Of a stretch of 64,000 bases of DNA, positions 46,355 to 56,465 are shown in pieces. Position 1 is the stretch's first letter. Every line of letters starts with the position of its first letter. Under the pieces are notes generated by a model. That model had not been told where the DNA came from and ran no database searches. It saw only the letters and a list, made by a program, of their open reading frames with translations. The position numbers and the translations under genes are program-made. Source of the stretch: Rhodococcus sp. UNC23MFCrub1.1 (GTDB taxonomy: Bacteria; Actinomycetota; Actinomycetes; Mycobacteriales; Mycobacteriaceae); NCBI RefSeq assembly GCF_000686025.1, contig NZ_JMLQ01000004.1, positions 463,949 through 527,948 of the forward strand, given 5' to 3'.

Positions 46355-46594
46355 TCAGTGTCGGGTGCGGAACCGCTCGGTCGCGCCGAGGGCCCACCAC
46401 AGCGTCACGCCGACAGCGGCGGAGGTGAGGACTGCCGTCTGCATGCTGACTGTCAGTGCGAGAGCGGCGAAGAGGATGACGGCGACCATGATGCTCTCGA
46501 GCTTGTAGAGCGGCCAGTCGGTGCCGGCCACGTCCACGGTACGAACGCTCGTCGAGTGCCGCGGGCGTGTGAACTGCAGGTCGACCGTGGTCAT
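46355..46594 (-). CDS. Small membrane protein of unknown function
   Basis: 79 aa. ATG 46594 follows GGGAGG with 6-nt spacing, preferred over an in-frame ATG at 46612 without a site. A polar, Thr/Arg-rich N-terminus is followed by two hydrophobic segments (SIMVAVILFAALALTVSM and TAVLTSAAVGVTLWWAL) and a basic end. It looks like a YrdB/2TM-type protein of actinobacteria; no function is recognised. Confidence 0.7.
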   Translation of the reverse strand: MTTVDLQFTRPRHSTSVRTVDVAGTDWPLYKLESIMVAVILFAALALTVSMQTAVLTSAAVGVTLWWALGATERFRTRH

Positions 46595-46735
46595 ATTCGC
46601 CTCCCGAACCATTCGTGTTCCGTGTGCCGTGCGTTGGTCCCCAGGCTACACGTACATGGAAGTTAGGGCGACCGAAACCTCCTGATCACCCTGCGGATGG
46701 TTGCCGGAGACCGCCGAGGTGTGTGTACTGGGATC

Positions 46736-47170
46736 ATGCCGCTGCACGGAGAGTACGAGCCGAGTCCGTCCACCTGGGCCGCCGATCAGGCCGACCTGTA
46801 CGAGAGCTCGGGAGGGACCGAGGGCACCGAGATGCGGGGGATGCCCGTCATCCTCCTCACGACCATCGGGAACAAGACGGGCAAGCTCCGTCGGACCCCT
46901 CTGATGCGCGTGGAGCACGACGGTGCGTACGCCGCCGTCGCGTCGCTCGGCGGCGCGCCGAAGCACCCCGTCTGGTACTTCAACGTGCTCGCGAACCCCC
47001 ACGTCGAACTGCGGGACAAGACCGAGAAGTGGGACATGGTCGCGCGCGAGGTCCACGGCGAGGAGAAGGCGCAGTGGTGGGAGCGCGCGGTCGCGGCCTA
47101 CCCCGACTACGCGGACTACCAGAAGAAGACCGACCGCGAGATCCCTGTCTTCGTGCTCGAGCGGGCCTGA
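46736..47170 (+). CDS. F420-type nitroreductase/DUF385 family protein
   Basis: 144 aa from ATG 46736. Split-barrel flavin/deazaflavin fold: [57 protein letters not shown] is the family core and includes the KTGK-RRTPL cofactor-phosphate loop. Relatives (Ddn and paralogues in mycobacteria) use F420H2, and Ddn acts on quinones. The substrate here is unknown. A TGTACT box lies 6 nt upstream of the ATG, with no ribosome site. Confidence 0.9.
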   Translation: MPLHGEYEPSPSTWAADQADLYESSGGTEGTEMRGMPVILLTTIGNKTGKLRRTPLMRVEHDGAYAAVASLGGAPKHPVWYFNVLANPHVELRDKTEKWDMVAREVHGEEKAQWWERAVAAYPDYADYQKKTDREIPVFVLERA

Positions 47171-47255
47171 GCGCAGATTCGTCACCCCCGCCGGCGGCCG
47201 CTCCGCAGGTGAGGGTGGGTCGGTGGTCGTCGCACCACCGTGGCAGCATGTCCGT

Positions 47256-48587
47256 GTGACCGAGACGACGAGCCGTACCGACGCCGCTGCGCCGACCGCA
47301 GACGACATCGATGCCGCGGCCGTCCGGCTGCGGGACGTGGCCACCCGCACCCCGCTCGAGTTCTGCGAGCGGTTGTCCGAGCAGACGGGTGCGCGGATCC
47401 ACCTCAAGCGCGAGGATCTCCAGCGCGTGCGCTCGTACAAGTTGCGCGGCGCGTACAACCTCATGCTGCAACTCGACGACGACGAGCGTGCGGTCGGTGT
47501 CGTGGCGGCGAGCGCCGGCAATCACGCGCAGGGTGTCGCGTTCGCGTGCCGGGCGCTCGGCATCCGCGGTCGCATCTACGTGCCGACCAACACCCCGAAG
47601 CAGAAGCGCGATCGCATCGCCTTCCACGGCGGCGACATGGTGCAGGTCATCAGCGTCGGTTCCACCTTCGATGCGGCCGCGGCGGCCGCCCTCGCCGACG
47701 TCCGCACCACCGGTGCCACCATCGTGCCGCCGTTCGACGACCCGAGAACCGTGGCGGGACAGGGAACCATCGCCGCGGAGATCCTGGAGCAACTCGGTGC
47801 CGCTCCGGACGTCGTCGTGGTCGCGGTGGGCGGTGGTGGGTGCATGACGGGCATGTCGGCGTACCTCGCCGAGCGGTCGCCGAACACCTCCGTCGTCGGT
47901 GCGGAACCCACCGGCGCCGCATCCATGGCGGCGGCGCTCATGGCCGGCGGCCCCGTCACACTCGACGAGATCGACCCGTTCGTCGACGGCGCCGCCGTGC
48001 GCCGGATCGGCGATCTCCCGTACCGGGTCGTGTCGTCGCTCGGCGCGACCGTCGCCTCGCATGCCTCGGTGACGGTCGGTGCGGGCCACGACGGACGCGG
48101 GTCGGTGGTGGTCACGCAGGTGGACGAGGGTGCCATCTGCACCGCGATGCTGGATCTGTACCAGAGTGAGGGCATCATCGCCGAACCCGCCGGAGCGCTG
48201 TCGGTGGCCGCGCTGTCGCAGATCGACATCCCGGCCGGCTCGTCCGTCGTGTGCCTGATCTCGGGCGGTAACAACGACGTCTCGCGCTACGGGGAGATTC
48301 TCGAACGGTCGCTCGTGCACAAGGGGCTCAAGCACTACTTCCTCGTCGATTTCCCGCAGGAGCCGGGCGCACTGCGCACGTTCCTCGACGTCGTTCTCGG
48401 TCCGGAGGACGACGTGACGCTGTTCGAGTACGTCAAGCGCAACAATCGCGAGACGGGTGCCGCGCTGGTGGGTATCGAGCTCGGTTCGGCCGCGGGCCTG
48501 TCGTCCCTCCTCGAGCGGATGGAGACGTCGCCGATGCACGTCGAGCATCTCGAGCCCGGGTCTCCCGCATACCGCTACCTGACCTGA
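47256..48587 (+). CDS. ilvA: Threonine ammonia-lyase (biosynthetic threonine deaminase)
   Basis: 443 aa. PLP lysine K62 in VRSYKLRGAYN, SAGNHAQGVAF, and the glycine loop VGGGGCMTGM mark a fold-II PLP enzyme. The C-terminal ACT-like domain (HYFLVDFPQEPGALRTFLDVVLGPEDDVTLFEYVKRNNRETGAALVGIEL) is where isoleucine gives feedback inhibition in biosynthetic forms. It converts threonine to 2-oxobutanoate, the first step to isoleucine. GTG 47256 start; the long frame upstream is shadow of the nitroreductase. Confidence 0.95.
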   Translation: MTETTSRTDAAAPTADDIDAAAVRLRDVATRTPLEFCERLSEQTGARIHLKREDLQRVRSYKLRGAYNLMLQLDDDERAVGVVAASAGNHAQGVAFACRALGIRGRIYVPTNTPKQKRDRIAFHGGDMVQVISVGSTFDAAAAAALADVRTTGATIVPPFDDPRTVAGQGTIAAEILEQLGAAPDVVVVAVGGGGCMTGMSAYLAERSPNTSVVGAEPTGAASMAAALMAGGPVTLDEIDPFVDGAAVRRIGDLPYRVVSSLGATVASHASVTVGAGHDGRGSVVVTQVDEGAICTAMLDLYQSEGIIAEPAGALSVAALSQIDIPAGSSVVCLISGGNNDVSRYGEILERSLVHKGLKHYFLVDFPQEPGALRTFLDVVLGPEDDVTLFEYVKRNNRETGAALVGIELGSAAGLSSLLERMETSPMHVEHLEPGSPAYRYLT

Positions 48588-48588
48588 G

Positions 48589-49155
48589 TCATCCGGCCGA
48601 CCCCTGACCGCTCGGGTCGACACTGCTCGAACCGCCACCGAGGAGCCGTTCGACCACGTCACGGTGCAGGTCGGGCGGTGTGTGGGGGAGGCCGAGCAGC
48701 GCGGCGAGATAGATGCCGTCGCCCACCAGCCGCACGATCTCGGCCTGCACCGGATCGGTCACCTCGCGCTGCAGCGCGCGGTCCCACATGCCCATGACGT
48801 CGATGACGGCCTGCTGCACCTCGCCGGGTCTGCCGTCGATGCTGCGCAGCGCGGCGAGAGTGGAGCGGTAGAGCGCCACCTCCTCGGCGGACGAGGCGTC
48901 CGGTGGCTGGAGATACCACTGCGCCAGCGAGGTGCCGGCGGCCTCCGCCTCGACGCGTTGGACGTCGGATCGTTCACCGAGGCGACGCACCAGCGCGGCC
49001 ATCATCGCGTCCTTGCTGGGGAAGTGGTACAGCAGACCGCCTTTCGAGACGCCGGCCCGAGAGGCCACCGCCTCGAGGGTGGCCTTGTCCGTGCCGTCGT
49101 CGAGGAGCAGCGTCTCGAGGGCGTCCAGGATGCGGTCGCGTGTGTCGGCTGCCAT
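48589..49155 (-). CDS. TetR-family repressor of the adjacent efflux pump
   Basis: 188 aa. N-terminal helix-turn-helix (RDRILDALETLLLDDGTDKATLEAVASRAGVSKGGLLYHFPSKDAMMAALV, about 5-55), helical ligand domain after it. Divergent from the MFS pump, with two near-identical palindromes in the shared 89-bp region. ATG 49155 lies 7 nt after a TACAGT -10 (leaderless); GTG 49164 sits inside that spacing and is unlikely. Its own -10 is covered by one operator, so it is probably autoregulated. It ends 1 nt after ilvA's convergent stop. Confidence 0.92.
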   Translation of the reverse strand: MAADTRDRILDALETLLLDDGTDKATLEAVASRAGVSKGGLLYHFPSKDAMMAALVRRLGERSDVQRVEAEAAGTSLAQWYLQPPDASSAEEVALYRSTLAALRSIDGRPGEVQQAVIDVMGMWDRALQREVTDPVQAEIVRLVGDGIYLAALLGLPHTPPDLHRDVVERLLGGGSSSVDPSGQGSAG

Positions 49156-49162
49156 GACACGC

Positions 49163-49168
49163 ACTGTA
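49163..49168 (-). promoter_or_regulatory. -10 box of the tetR gene
   Basis: TACAGT on the minus strand, 7 nt from the ATG at 49155, overlapping the operator at 49167. Confidence 0.6.
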
Positions 49169-49182
49169 CCGGCCGGACGGTT
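49167..49182. promoter_or_regulatory. TetR operator O2 (imperfect copy)
   Basis: TACCGGCCGGACGGTT matches O1 at 14 of 16 positions and overlaps the tetR -10 box. Confidence 0.7.
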
Positions 49183-49211
49183 GTTGCTACGCTGTCGGTG
49201 TCCGTCGACTG

Positions 49212-49227
49212 TACCGTCCGGACGGTA
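49212..49227. promoter_or_regulatory. TetR operator O1 (perfect palindrome)
   Basis: TACCGTCCGGACGGTA, an 8+8 perfect inverted repeat, 17 bp before the MFS GTG and 45 bp from O2. Confidence 0.78.
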
Positions 49228-49244
49228 AACGAAAGAGGTGCCTC

Positions 49245-50849
49245 GTGTCCGTGTCCCCGGCAGCGTCCGTGCAGCCGAATCCCGACGATCTCGTACCGGC
49301 CGGCGCCACCCGCCGCGACTGGCTCGGTCTGGTGGTGCTGGCCGGTGCCGTGATGCTCATCGCCGTCGACGGCACCGTCCTCGACATCGCGCTGCCGTTC
49401 CTCAGCGCGGATCTCCGCCCGAGCAGCACCGAGCTGCTGTGGATCATCGACGTCTACTCGTTCGTCCTCGCCGGCCTGCTGGTCACCATGGGCACCGTCG
49501 GCGACCGCATCGGACGACGGCGGTTGCTCCTGATCGGCGCGGTCGGTTTCGGGCTGTCCTCGGTGCTCGCCGCCTTCGCGGTCGACCCCGCGATGATGAT
49601 CGCGGCCCGTGTGCTGCAGGGCATCTCGGGTGCCACGTTGATGCCCGCCACCCTGGGCCTGATCCGCACGATGTTCCAGGTGCGCCGTGAACGCACGCTC
49701 GCGATCGGTGTCTGGGGTGCCATGGCCGGCGGCGGCGCGGCGGCGGGTCCTCTGGTGGGCGGGTGGCTTCTCGAGCACTTCTGGTGGGGCTCGGTCTTCC
49801 TGATCAACGTGCCGATCATGATCGCGCTGGTCGTCGTGGGTCCGTTCACCATCCCGGAGTCCAAGGATCCGGAACCGGGCCGATTCGACGTACCCAGCGC
49901 CGCGCTGTCGATCCTGGCCATCGTTCCCGTCGTCTACGCGATCAAGGAGACCGCGGCTCACGGGCCGCACCCGTCGATGATTCCGGTCGCGCTGGTCGGT
50001 CTGGCCGCGGGCACCGTCTTCGTCCGCCGGCAGGGCCGACTCGCCGCTCCGATGATCGACCTGACGCTGTTCGCGCAGCGTCGCTTCGCGACGGCCGTCG
50101 CGACGAACCTGCTGTCCGTCTTCGCGCTCGCGGGAGTGCTGTTCTTCGGCTCGCAGTACCTGCAGTCGGTTCTCGGCACGTCCCCGCTGGAGGCCGGTCT
50201 GATCATGCTGCCGGGAACGGCGACGAGCATCGTCGCGTCGCTCGCCGCCGCACATCTCGTACGCCGCTGGGAGGCGGGCACCGTTCTCGCAGTGGGACTC
50301 GGGGTCTCCGCGGCGGGGGCACTGCTCCTGACACGTCTCGGTCAGACCGACGGCATCCCCGTGTTCATGGCGTCGTTCGTCCTGGTCGGTGTCGGCGCGG
50401 GCCTCGCGCTGACGCTGACGTCGGATCTGGTGGTCGCCTCGGTTCCCGCGCCGCGCGCCGGCGCAGCGTCCGCAATCTCCGAGACGGCGTACGAACTCGG
50501 GATCGCCCTCGGCGTCGCGTTGCTCGGTTCGGTGGTGATGGCCGTGTTCCGTGGCGGTATCGACACGTCGGCGCTCGACCCGGACACCGCGTCGGGTGCC
50601 CGCGAGACCATCGGCGAGGCGGTCTCGCTCGCGCGGACGCTACCGGCGGAACTCGGTGACGCTCTGACCAGTTCGGCCGGCGCCGCCTTCGTCGACGGGA
50701 TGCACGTCGCGGCGGTGGCCACCGCGATCGTGCTCGCCGCCAACGCTCTCCTCGTGGCTCTGGCTCTGCGTGGCTCGGACGCCGGCGACGCGCGGGCCGA
50801 GCCGGAAAGTCACTCCAGCAATACTCACTCCAGCACGACGAAGGAGTGA
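49245..50849 (+). CDS. DHA2-family MFS multidrug efflux transporter
   Basis: 534 aa with fourteen predicted membrane helices, the QacA/SmvA layout. N-terminal helix 1 carries the VDGTVLDIALPFL motif, GDRIGRRRLLLIG is motif A, and RVLQGISGATLMPATLGLI with GPLVGGWLLEHFWWGSVFLINVP is motif C of drug/proton antiporters. GTG 49245 has AGAGGTG upstream. It is divergent from a TetR gene with paired operators, so it is induced by a ligand of that repressor. The 3' end overlaps treZ by 25 nt, tail to tail. Confidence 0.93.
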   Translation: MSVSPAASVQPNPDDLVPAGATRRDWLGLVVLAGAVMLIAVDGTVLDIALPFLSADLRPSSTELLWIIDVYSFVLAGLLVTMGTVGDRIGRRRLLLIGAVGFGLSSVLAAFAVDPAMMIAARVLQGISGATLMPATLGLIRTMFQVRRERTLAIGVWGAMAGGGAAAGPLVGGWLLEHFWWGSVFLINVPIMIALVVVGPFTIPESKDPEPGRFDVPSAALSILAIVPVVYAIKETAAHGPHPSMIPVALVGLAAGTVFVRRQGRLAAPMIDLTLFAQRRFATAVATNLLSVFALAGVLFFGSQYLQSVLGTSPLEAGLIMLPGTATSIVASLAAAHLVRRWEAGTVLAVGLGVSAAGALLLTRLGQTDGIPVFMASFVLVGVGAGLALTLTSDLVVASVPAPRAGAASAISETAYELGIALGVALLGSVVMAVFRGGIDTSALDPDTASGARETIGEAVSLARTLPAELGDALTSSAGAAFVDGMHVAAVATAIVLAANALLVALALRGSDAGDARAEPESHSSNTHSSTTKE

Positions 50850-52603
50850 CCCGGAACGGTCGTCGCCGACGCGGTCGCGTTCGGCGTCGGCTCGTCCCAC
50901 CACAGCAGCGGTGAGCCGCCCACCGGCACTGTCACCGGCGAGTCGGTGAGGTTGCACGCGATACTCAGACCACGGCCCGCGGTGGGGTGCGCCCGGTGGA
51001 TCACGATCCATCGGGCGTCCTCGTCGTAGTCGACGTGCACGCCGGTCAACCACGGGTTCGTGATCTCGGTGCGCTGGGCGCGCAACGCCAGAAGTGCTCG
51101 GTAGCAGTCGAGTACGCGGGCGTGATCACCCTCGGTGACCTCGTCCCAGTTCAGCTTCGAGTTCTCGAACGTCGCGGGATCCTGCGGGTCGGGGATGTCC
51201 TCGCTGTCCCACCCGTGGGACGCGAACTCGGCCTTGCGGCCCTTCGCGGTGGCCTCACCCAGCTCGGGTTCGGGATGGGAGGTGAAGAACTGGAACGGGG
51301 TGGAGGCGTCGAACTCCTCACCCATGAAGAGCATCGGGGTGAAGGGGGACAACAGGATCAGCGCCGCCTTGACCGCCAGCTGCCCCGGCGTGAGTGAGAA
51401 GCCGGGACGATCGCCGATTGCGCGGTTGCCCACCTGATCGTGCGTCGTGGTGTACGCGACGAGCGAGCTCGCCGGGAGCACCCGTCGGTCCAGGGGTCGA
51501 CCGTGCACGCGGCCACGGAAGGTCGAATACGTCCCGGCGTGGAAGAAGCCCTGCGTGATGGTGGTCGCGAGGCACTGCATCGAGCCGAAGTCACCGAAGT
51601 AGCCCTGACGTTCGCCGGACACCGCTGCGTGCACGGCATGGTGGACGTCGTCGTCCCACTGGGCAGTGAGGCCGTACCCGCCGCCCGCCCGGGGAGTGAT
51701 GAGCGTCGGGTCGTTGAGGTCACTCTCCGCGACCAGGCTCAGGGGCCGACCGACGTGCGCCGACAGGGCCTCGGTCTCCACGGCGAGCTGCTCGAGGATG
51801 TGGGTGGCCGTGGTGTCGGCCAGGGCGTGCACCGCATCGAGACGTAGCGCGTCCACGTGGAACTGCTCGAACCACCGCAGTGCGTTGTCGATGATGTAGC
51901 GACGCACCGTGTCCGACTCCGCGCCGGCCACGTTGACCGTCTGTCCCCAGGAGTTCGCACCCTCGGACATGTACGGGCCGAACTTCTCGAGGTAGTTGCC
52001 CGACGGACCCAGGTGGTTGTAGACCACGTCGAGCGTGACGGCCAGCCCCCGGGCGTGGCAGGCGTCGACGAACCGCTGGAAACCCTCCGGACCGCCGTAG
52101 CCCTCGTGGACGGTGTACCAGAGGACGCCGTCGTAGCCCCAGTTGTGTGTCCCGTTGAAACCGTTGACGGGCATGACCTCCACGAAGGTCACGCCGAGGT
52201 CGACGAGGTGATCGAGTCGGTCGATCGCCGCGTCGAACGTCCCCTCCGCGGTGAAGGTGCCGATGTGCAGTTCGTACAGCACGCCGCCCGCCAGCGGGCG
52301 ACCCGTCCACGCGTCGTCGGTCCACGCGAAGGTGTCCGCGGAGTACAGCGCCGACGCCTCGTGCACGCCGTCCGGCTGCCGCGGCGAGCGCGGATCCGGG
52401 ATCACCGCATCGTCGTCGTCCAGGACGAAGCCGTACCGGGCACCGTCGGCGGCGGGCACCTCGGCGCTCCACCACCCGTCCTTCTCGGTCATCGGGTGCA
52501 GGTCGCCGTCGAGGTGCAGTCGGACCCGCTCGGGTGTGGGTGCCCAGACCGCGAACGTCCGGGGTCCAGTGGTGCGGGAAGCGGCGCGAACCGGAGTGCT
52601 CAT
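50825..52603 (-). CDS. treZ: Malto-oligosyltrehalose trehalohydrolase
   Basis: 592 aa GH13 enzyme. N-terminal carbohydrate-binding-like domain (FAVWAPTPERVRLHLDGD), ELHIGTFTAEGTFDAAIDRLDHLVDLGVTFVEVMPV, then catalytic regions DVVYNHLGPSGNYL, ALRLDAVHAL (nucleophile Asp), LVAESDLND (acid Glu) and TTHDQVGN. It releases trehalose from maltooligosyl trehalose. ATG 52603 has AAGGA upstream. Its usual partners treY and treX are not in the window. Confidence 0.95.
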   Translation of the reverse strand: MSTPVRAASRTTGPRTFAVWAPTPERVRLHLDGDLHPMTEKDGWWSAEVPAADGARYGFVLDDDDAVIPDPRSPRQPDGVHEASALYSADTFAWTDDAWTGRPLAGGVLYELHIGTFTAEGTFDAAIDRLDHLVDLGVTFVEVMPVNGFNGTHNWGYDGVLWYTVHEGYGGPEGFQRFVDACHARGLAVTLDVVYNHLGPSGNYLEKFGPYMSEGANSWGQTVNVAGAESDTVRRYIIDNALRWFEQFHVDALRLDAVHALADTTATHILEQLAVETEALSAHVGRPLSLVAESDLNDPTLITPRAGGGYGLTAQWDDDVHHAVHAAVSGERQGYFGDFGSMQCLATTITQGFFHAGTYSTFRGRVHGRPLDRRVLPASSLVAYTTTHDQVGNRAIGDRPGFSLTPGQLAVKAALILLSPFTPMLFMGEEFDASTPFQFFTSHPEPELGEATAKGRKAEFASHGWDSEDIPDPQDPATFENSKLNWDEVTEGDHARVLDCYRALLALRAQRTEITNPWLTGVHVDYDEDARWIVIHRAHPTAGRGLSIACNLTDSPVTVPVGGSPLLWWDEPTPNATASATTVPGHSFVVLE

Positions 52604-52717
52604 GGACGCATCCTTACCCAGTAGCCGGGCCACCGACACCGGACCGGCGGGGGAGTTGCACCACACCCGGGTCGTCGGGTTCTGTCGCGGTGGTCGCGGT
52701 GAGTGCATGCTGGTGGT

Positions 52718-53392
52718 GTGGACGACGACATGCACGCCCGGTCCGACGACATCTACGAGCTCCCGATGTTCCCGCTCGGCTCGGTGGTACTTCCGGGGGA
52801 CGACGTGCCGTTGCACGTGTTCGAGCCCCGCTACCGCGCGATGGTGCAGCACTGCCTGGACACCGAGTCGCACTTCGGGGTGGCGCTCATCGAGCGAGGC
52901 CACGAGGTCGGCGGCGGGGACGTGCGCGGCGTGGCCGCAGTGTCGATCCGGATCGACCGCGCCCTCCCCACACCGGACGGGCGCTTCGTGCTCGAGTGCC
53001 GCGGAGTCGACCGGATCCGCGTGCTGGAGTGGCTGCCGGACGATCCGTACCCGCGGGCGCGTGTCACCGCCTGGCCCGATCTCCCGGCGGGCGACGAATC
53101 GCTGGACGAGGTGTACGACCTCGTGCAGGAGCGCACCGACCGGCTGTTCGAGATCCTGACCGGGATCGCACGCTCGCGTGATCTGCCCACACCCGAGGCG
53201 CCACGTGTCGACGCGGACGGAACGCGCTCCGGCGCCGAGGTCTGGGAATTCGCGTCGTCTCTGCCGCTCGGCTCGTCCGATCGCGCGAAGGTGCTCGCGG
53301 CAGAAACGGTCGGACGACGACTCCACGTCCTCGCGACCGCCCTCGAAGACGTCATCGCGATCGCCGAGTTCTCCGCGCTGCCCGATCTCTGA
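52718..53392 (+). CDS. LON-substrate-binding-domain protein
   Basis: 224 aa. The N-terminal part ([55 protein letters not shown]) is the LON N-terminal domain without any ATPase or protease, followed by a helical region. Such proteins are common in actinobacteria; their function is unknown. GTG 52718 follows CATGCT by 6 nt (leaderless), preferred over GTG 52703. Confidence 0.88.
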   Translation: MDDDMHARSDDIYELPMFPLGSVVLPGDDVPLHVFEPRYRAMVQHCLDTESHFGVALIERGHEVGGGDVRGVAAVSIRIDRALPTPDGRFVLECRGVDRIRVLEWLPDDPYPRARVTAWPDLPAGDESLDEVYDLVQERTDRLFEILTGIARSRDLPTPEAPRVDADGTRSGAEVWEFASSLPLGSSDRAKVLAAETVGRRLHVLATALEDVIAIAEFSALPDL

Positions 53393-53502
53393 CCGTCCGA
53401 CGACGCGGTCGGGGTCTCGATCCGACAGTCGTGGTCCGCGGTCGTTGCTCGCCCACTAGGGTTCTCGGGGCGGGGGTACGCAATCGACACAGGAGGACCC
53501 GA

Positions 53503-55143
53503 GTGGCTCACGAGCGAGCGGGACAACGGGCACAGGCATCGGATCTGGTCGATCTGTCGCATCTGGTGACGGCCTACTACAGCGTGAAGCCGGACGTCGA
53601 GAATCCCGATCAGCAGGTGGTCTTCGGTACCTCCGGACATCGTGGATCGTCCCTGGACGGCGCCTTCAACGAAGACCACATCGTGGCCACGACACAGGCC
53701 ATCGTGGAGTACCGGTCCGCGCAGGGCACCACGGGACCGCTCTTCCTCGGTCGCGACACCCACGCGCTCTCCGAGCCCGCGTGGGTCACCGCCGTGGAAG
53801 TTCTCGCGGCCAACGACGTTGCGGTGCTGGTGGATTCGGCAGACCGCTACACGCCCACCCCGGCGGTGAGCCACGCGATCCTGCGTCACAACGCCTCGGG
53901 TCCGTCGGCGCTCGCGGACGGCATCGTCGTCACGCCGTCCCACAACCCGCCGCGCGACGGCGGTTTCAAGTACAACCCGCCGAACGGTGGACCCGCCGAC
54001 AGCGACGCCACCTCCGTGATCGCGGCGCGCGCCAACGAGATCCTGCGCTCCGGTGTGTCGTCCGTGAAGCGCGTGTCTCTGGCGTCGGCACCGGCCGGGT
54101 CCGTGCAGAAGTACGACTTCCTCACCAGGTACGTGGACGATCTCCCGTCCGTCGTCGACATCGATGCCATCCGGTCCGCGGGTGTGCGCATCGGCGCCGA
54201 TCCGCTGGGCGGTGCGAGCGTCGACTACTGGGCGGCGATCGCCGAGCGACACCGCCTCGATCTGACCGTGGTCAACCCGCTCGTCGACGCGACATGGCGG
54301 TTCATGACCCTGGACACCGACGGCAAGATCCGGATGGACTGCTCGTCGCGCAACGCGATGGCGTCGTTGATCGGCGCCCGGCACGACTACGACGTGTCGA
54401 CGGGCAACGACGCCGATGCGGACCGGCACGGCATCGTCACCCCCGACGGCGGACTGATGAACCCGAACCACTACCTCGCGGTGGCGATCGACTACTTGTT
54501 CTCGCACCGGCCGGGATGGCCCGCCGAGGCGGCGGTCGGCAAGACCCTCGTCAGTTCCTCGATGATCGACCGCGTCGTGGCCTCGCTCGGTCGCACCCTG
54601 CTCGAGGTGCCCGTGGGGTTCAAGTGGTTCGTGCCCGGTCTCGTCTCCGGTGAGATCGGGTTCGGCGGCGAGGAGAGCGCCGGCGCCTCGTTCCTACGGA
54701 CGGACGGATCCGTCTGGACCACCGACAAGGACGGCATCATCCTGGCCCTGCTCGCCTCCGAGATCACCGCGGTGACCGGGAAGACACCGTCGACCCGCTA
54801 CCGGGAGCTCACCGAGCAGTTCGGTGACCCGTCCTACGCACGCACCGATGCGCCCGCGACGCGCGAGCAGAAGGCCGTGTTGGCGAAGCTGTCGGCGGAG
54901 CAGGTCACCGCGACCACCCTGGCGGGGGAGGACATCACCGCCACGCTCACCTCGGCTCCCGGCAACGGGGCGGCTCTGGGCGGACTCAAGGTCACCACGG
55001 ACAGCGCCTGGTTCGCCGCTCGGCCGTCGGGTACGGAGGACGTCTACAAGATCTACGCCGAGTCCTTCCGCGGTGCGGAGCACCTCGCCGAGGTGCAGAG
55101 CGCCGCGCGCGATCTCGTGTCGTCCGTCCTGACCGGGGAGTGA
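53503..55143 (+). CDS. pgm: Phosphoglucomutase (alpha-D-glucose-1-phosphate specific)
   Basis: 546 aa. Catalytic phosphoserine S146 in [23 protein letters not shown] near the start, metal loop [10 protein letters not shown], sugar-binding GEESAG and the C-terminal [15 protein letters not shown] phosphate site. It interconverts glucose-1- and glucose-6-phosphate, feeding glycogen and trehalose metabolism (treZ is close by). GTG 53503 after AGGAGG. The stop overlaps the MFS start (GTGA). Confidence 0.96.
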   Translation: MAHERAGQRAQASDLVDLSHLVTAYYSVKPDVENPDQQVVFGTSGHRGSSLDGAFNEDHIVATTQAIVEYRSAQGTTGPLFLGRDTHALSEPAWVTAVEVLAANDVAVLVDSADRYTPTPAVSHAILRHNASGPSALADGIVVTPSHNPPRDGGFKYNPPNGGPADSDATSVIAARANEILRSGVSSVKRVSLASAPAGSVQKYDFLTRYVDDLPSVVDIDAIRSAGVRIGADPLGGASVDYWAAIAERHRLDLTVVNPLVDATWRFMTLDTDGKIRMDCSSRNAMASLIGARHDYDVSTGNDADADRHGIVTPDGGLMNPNHYLAVAIDYLFSHRPGWPAEAAVGKTLVSSSMIDRVVASLGRTLLEVPVGFKWFVPGLVSGEIGFGGEESAGASFLRTDGSVWTTDKDGIILALLASEITAVTGKTPSTRYRELTEQFGDPSYARTDAPATREQKAVLAKLSAEQVTATTLAGEDITATLTSAPGNGAALGGLKVTTDSAWFAARPSGTEDVYKIYAESFRGAEHLAEVQSAARDLVSSVLTGE

Positions 55144-56465
55144 GCGCCGCAGCAGGGGCCGGTGCCGGGACGCGGGGGACCGCCCCCGATCCCACCCGCG
55201 ACATCTGGATCCTCGTCTCGGCCGCGTTCGTCATCGCACTCGGCTTCGGCATCGTCGCGCCCGCGCTCCCGGGGTTCGCGCTCGCCTTCGGGGTCGACGA
55301 GTTCGCGGTCACCGTCATCATCAGTGCCTTCGCGGCGACACGGCTGATCTTCGCGCCCGCCAGCGGATCGCTCGTGCAGCGCATCGGCGAGCGCCGGGTC
55401 TACCTCACCGGTCTCGTCGTCGTCGCGGTGTCGACCGGGTTGTGCGCACTGGCCCAGACGTACTGGCAACTCCTCCTCTTCCGGTCGCTCGGCGGTATCG
55501 GGTCCACCATGTTCACCGTGTCCGCGCTGGGACTGCTCATCCGGATCGCCCCGCCCGATCGCCGCGGGCGCGTCTCCGGCATGTACGCGTCGAGCTTCCT
55601 GGCCGGCACAGTCCTGGGCCCGTTCGTGGGCGGCATCGTGCTCGGTGTCGGAGGTCTGCGGGCGCCGTTCGTCTTCTACGCCGTGACGCTGGTCGCGGCC
55701 GCCGCCGTCGTCGCGGTGGGCCTGCGAACACCCGCCGCGACCACGGAGGCCGATCGGGACGCGGCGGTGGTGCTGCGGTTCGCCGACGCCCTGCGCTCCC
55801 CGACGTACCGGTCGGCCCTGCTGTCCAACTTCGCCAACGGATGGGCGGTGTTCGGCGTGCGCACGGCCATCGTGCCGCTGTTCGTCGTCGCCGCGCTCGG
55901 ACGCAGCGATTCCATGGCCGCCGTGGCCCTCGCGGTGTTCGCGGTGGGCAACGCGGTGGTGTTGGTGCCGGCGGGGCGATGGTCCGATCGGTACGGGCGC
56001 AAGCCGTTCCTCGTCGCCGGGCTCCTGCTGTGCGGCGCATCGACCGCGACCATGGGCATCTCGGGATCGACGGAGGTGTTCCTCGTGATCACCTTCGTCG
56101 CCGGGCTCGGGTCCGGGCTGATCACGCCGACCCAGCAGGCGGCGGTGGCCGACATGATCGGCTCGCGCGCCCGCGGAGGCCCCGTCCTCGCCGCATTCCA
56201 GATGGCCATGGACGTGGGCTCGGTCATCGGGCCGCTGGTCGCCGGTGTACTCGTGACGGAACTCTCCTACGCGGCCGCGTTCGGGACCTCGGGTGCCATC
56301 CTGCTGATCGCCGCGGTCGGTTGGATGGTGGTACCCGACACGCGGTCCGGGCGGGTGTCGCTGACCGGGAAGCCCAGCGCGGTGACGATCGATCCGGACG
56401 GCGACTCAGGCGGTGCCGACACCGATGAGGGATCCGACGGCGTAGGTCGCCGCGACGGCGAGTGA
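55140..56465 (+). CDS. MFS transporter, 12 helices
   Basis: 441 aa, GTG in a GTGA overlap with pgm. Twelve membrane segments, motif A-like [16 protein letters not shown] and the repeat [16 protein letters not shown] after helix 8 (DHA1-type). A charged acidic tail follows the last helix. The substrate is not predictable; coupling to pgm suggests a sugar or drug exporter, which is weak inference. Its last 60 nt overlap the convergent VIT1-type gene. Confidence 0.87.
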   Translation: MSAAAGAGAGTRGTAPDPTRDIWILVSAAFVIALGFGIVAPALPGFALAFGVDEFAVTVIISAFAATRLIFAPASGSLVQRIGERRVYLTGLVVVAVSTGLCALAQTYWQLLLFRSLGGIGSTMFTVSALGLLIRIAPPDRRGRVSGMYASSFLAGTVLGPFVGGIVLGVGGLRAPFVFYAVTLVAAAAVVAVGLRTPAATTEADRDAAVVLRFADALRSPTYRSALLSNFANGWAVFGVRTAIVPLFVVAALGRSDSMAAVALAVFAVGNAVVLVPAGRWSDRYGRKPFLVAGLLLCGASTATMGISGSTEVFLVITFVAGLGSGLITPTQQAAVADMIGSRARGGPVLAAFQMAMDVGSVIGPLVAGVLVTELSYAAAFGTSGAILLIAAVGWMVVPDTRSGRVSLTGKPSAVTIDPDGDSGGADTDEGSDGVGRRDGE

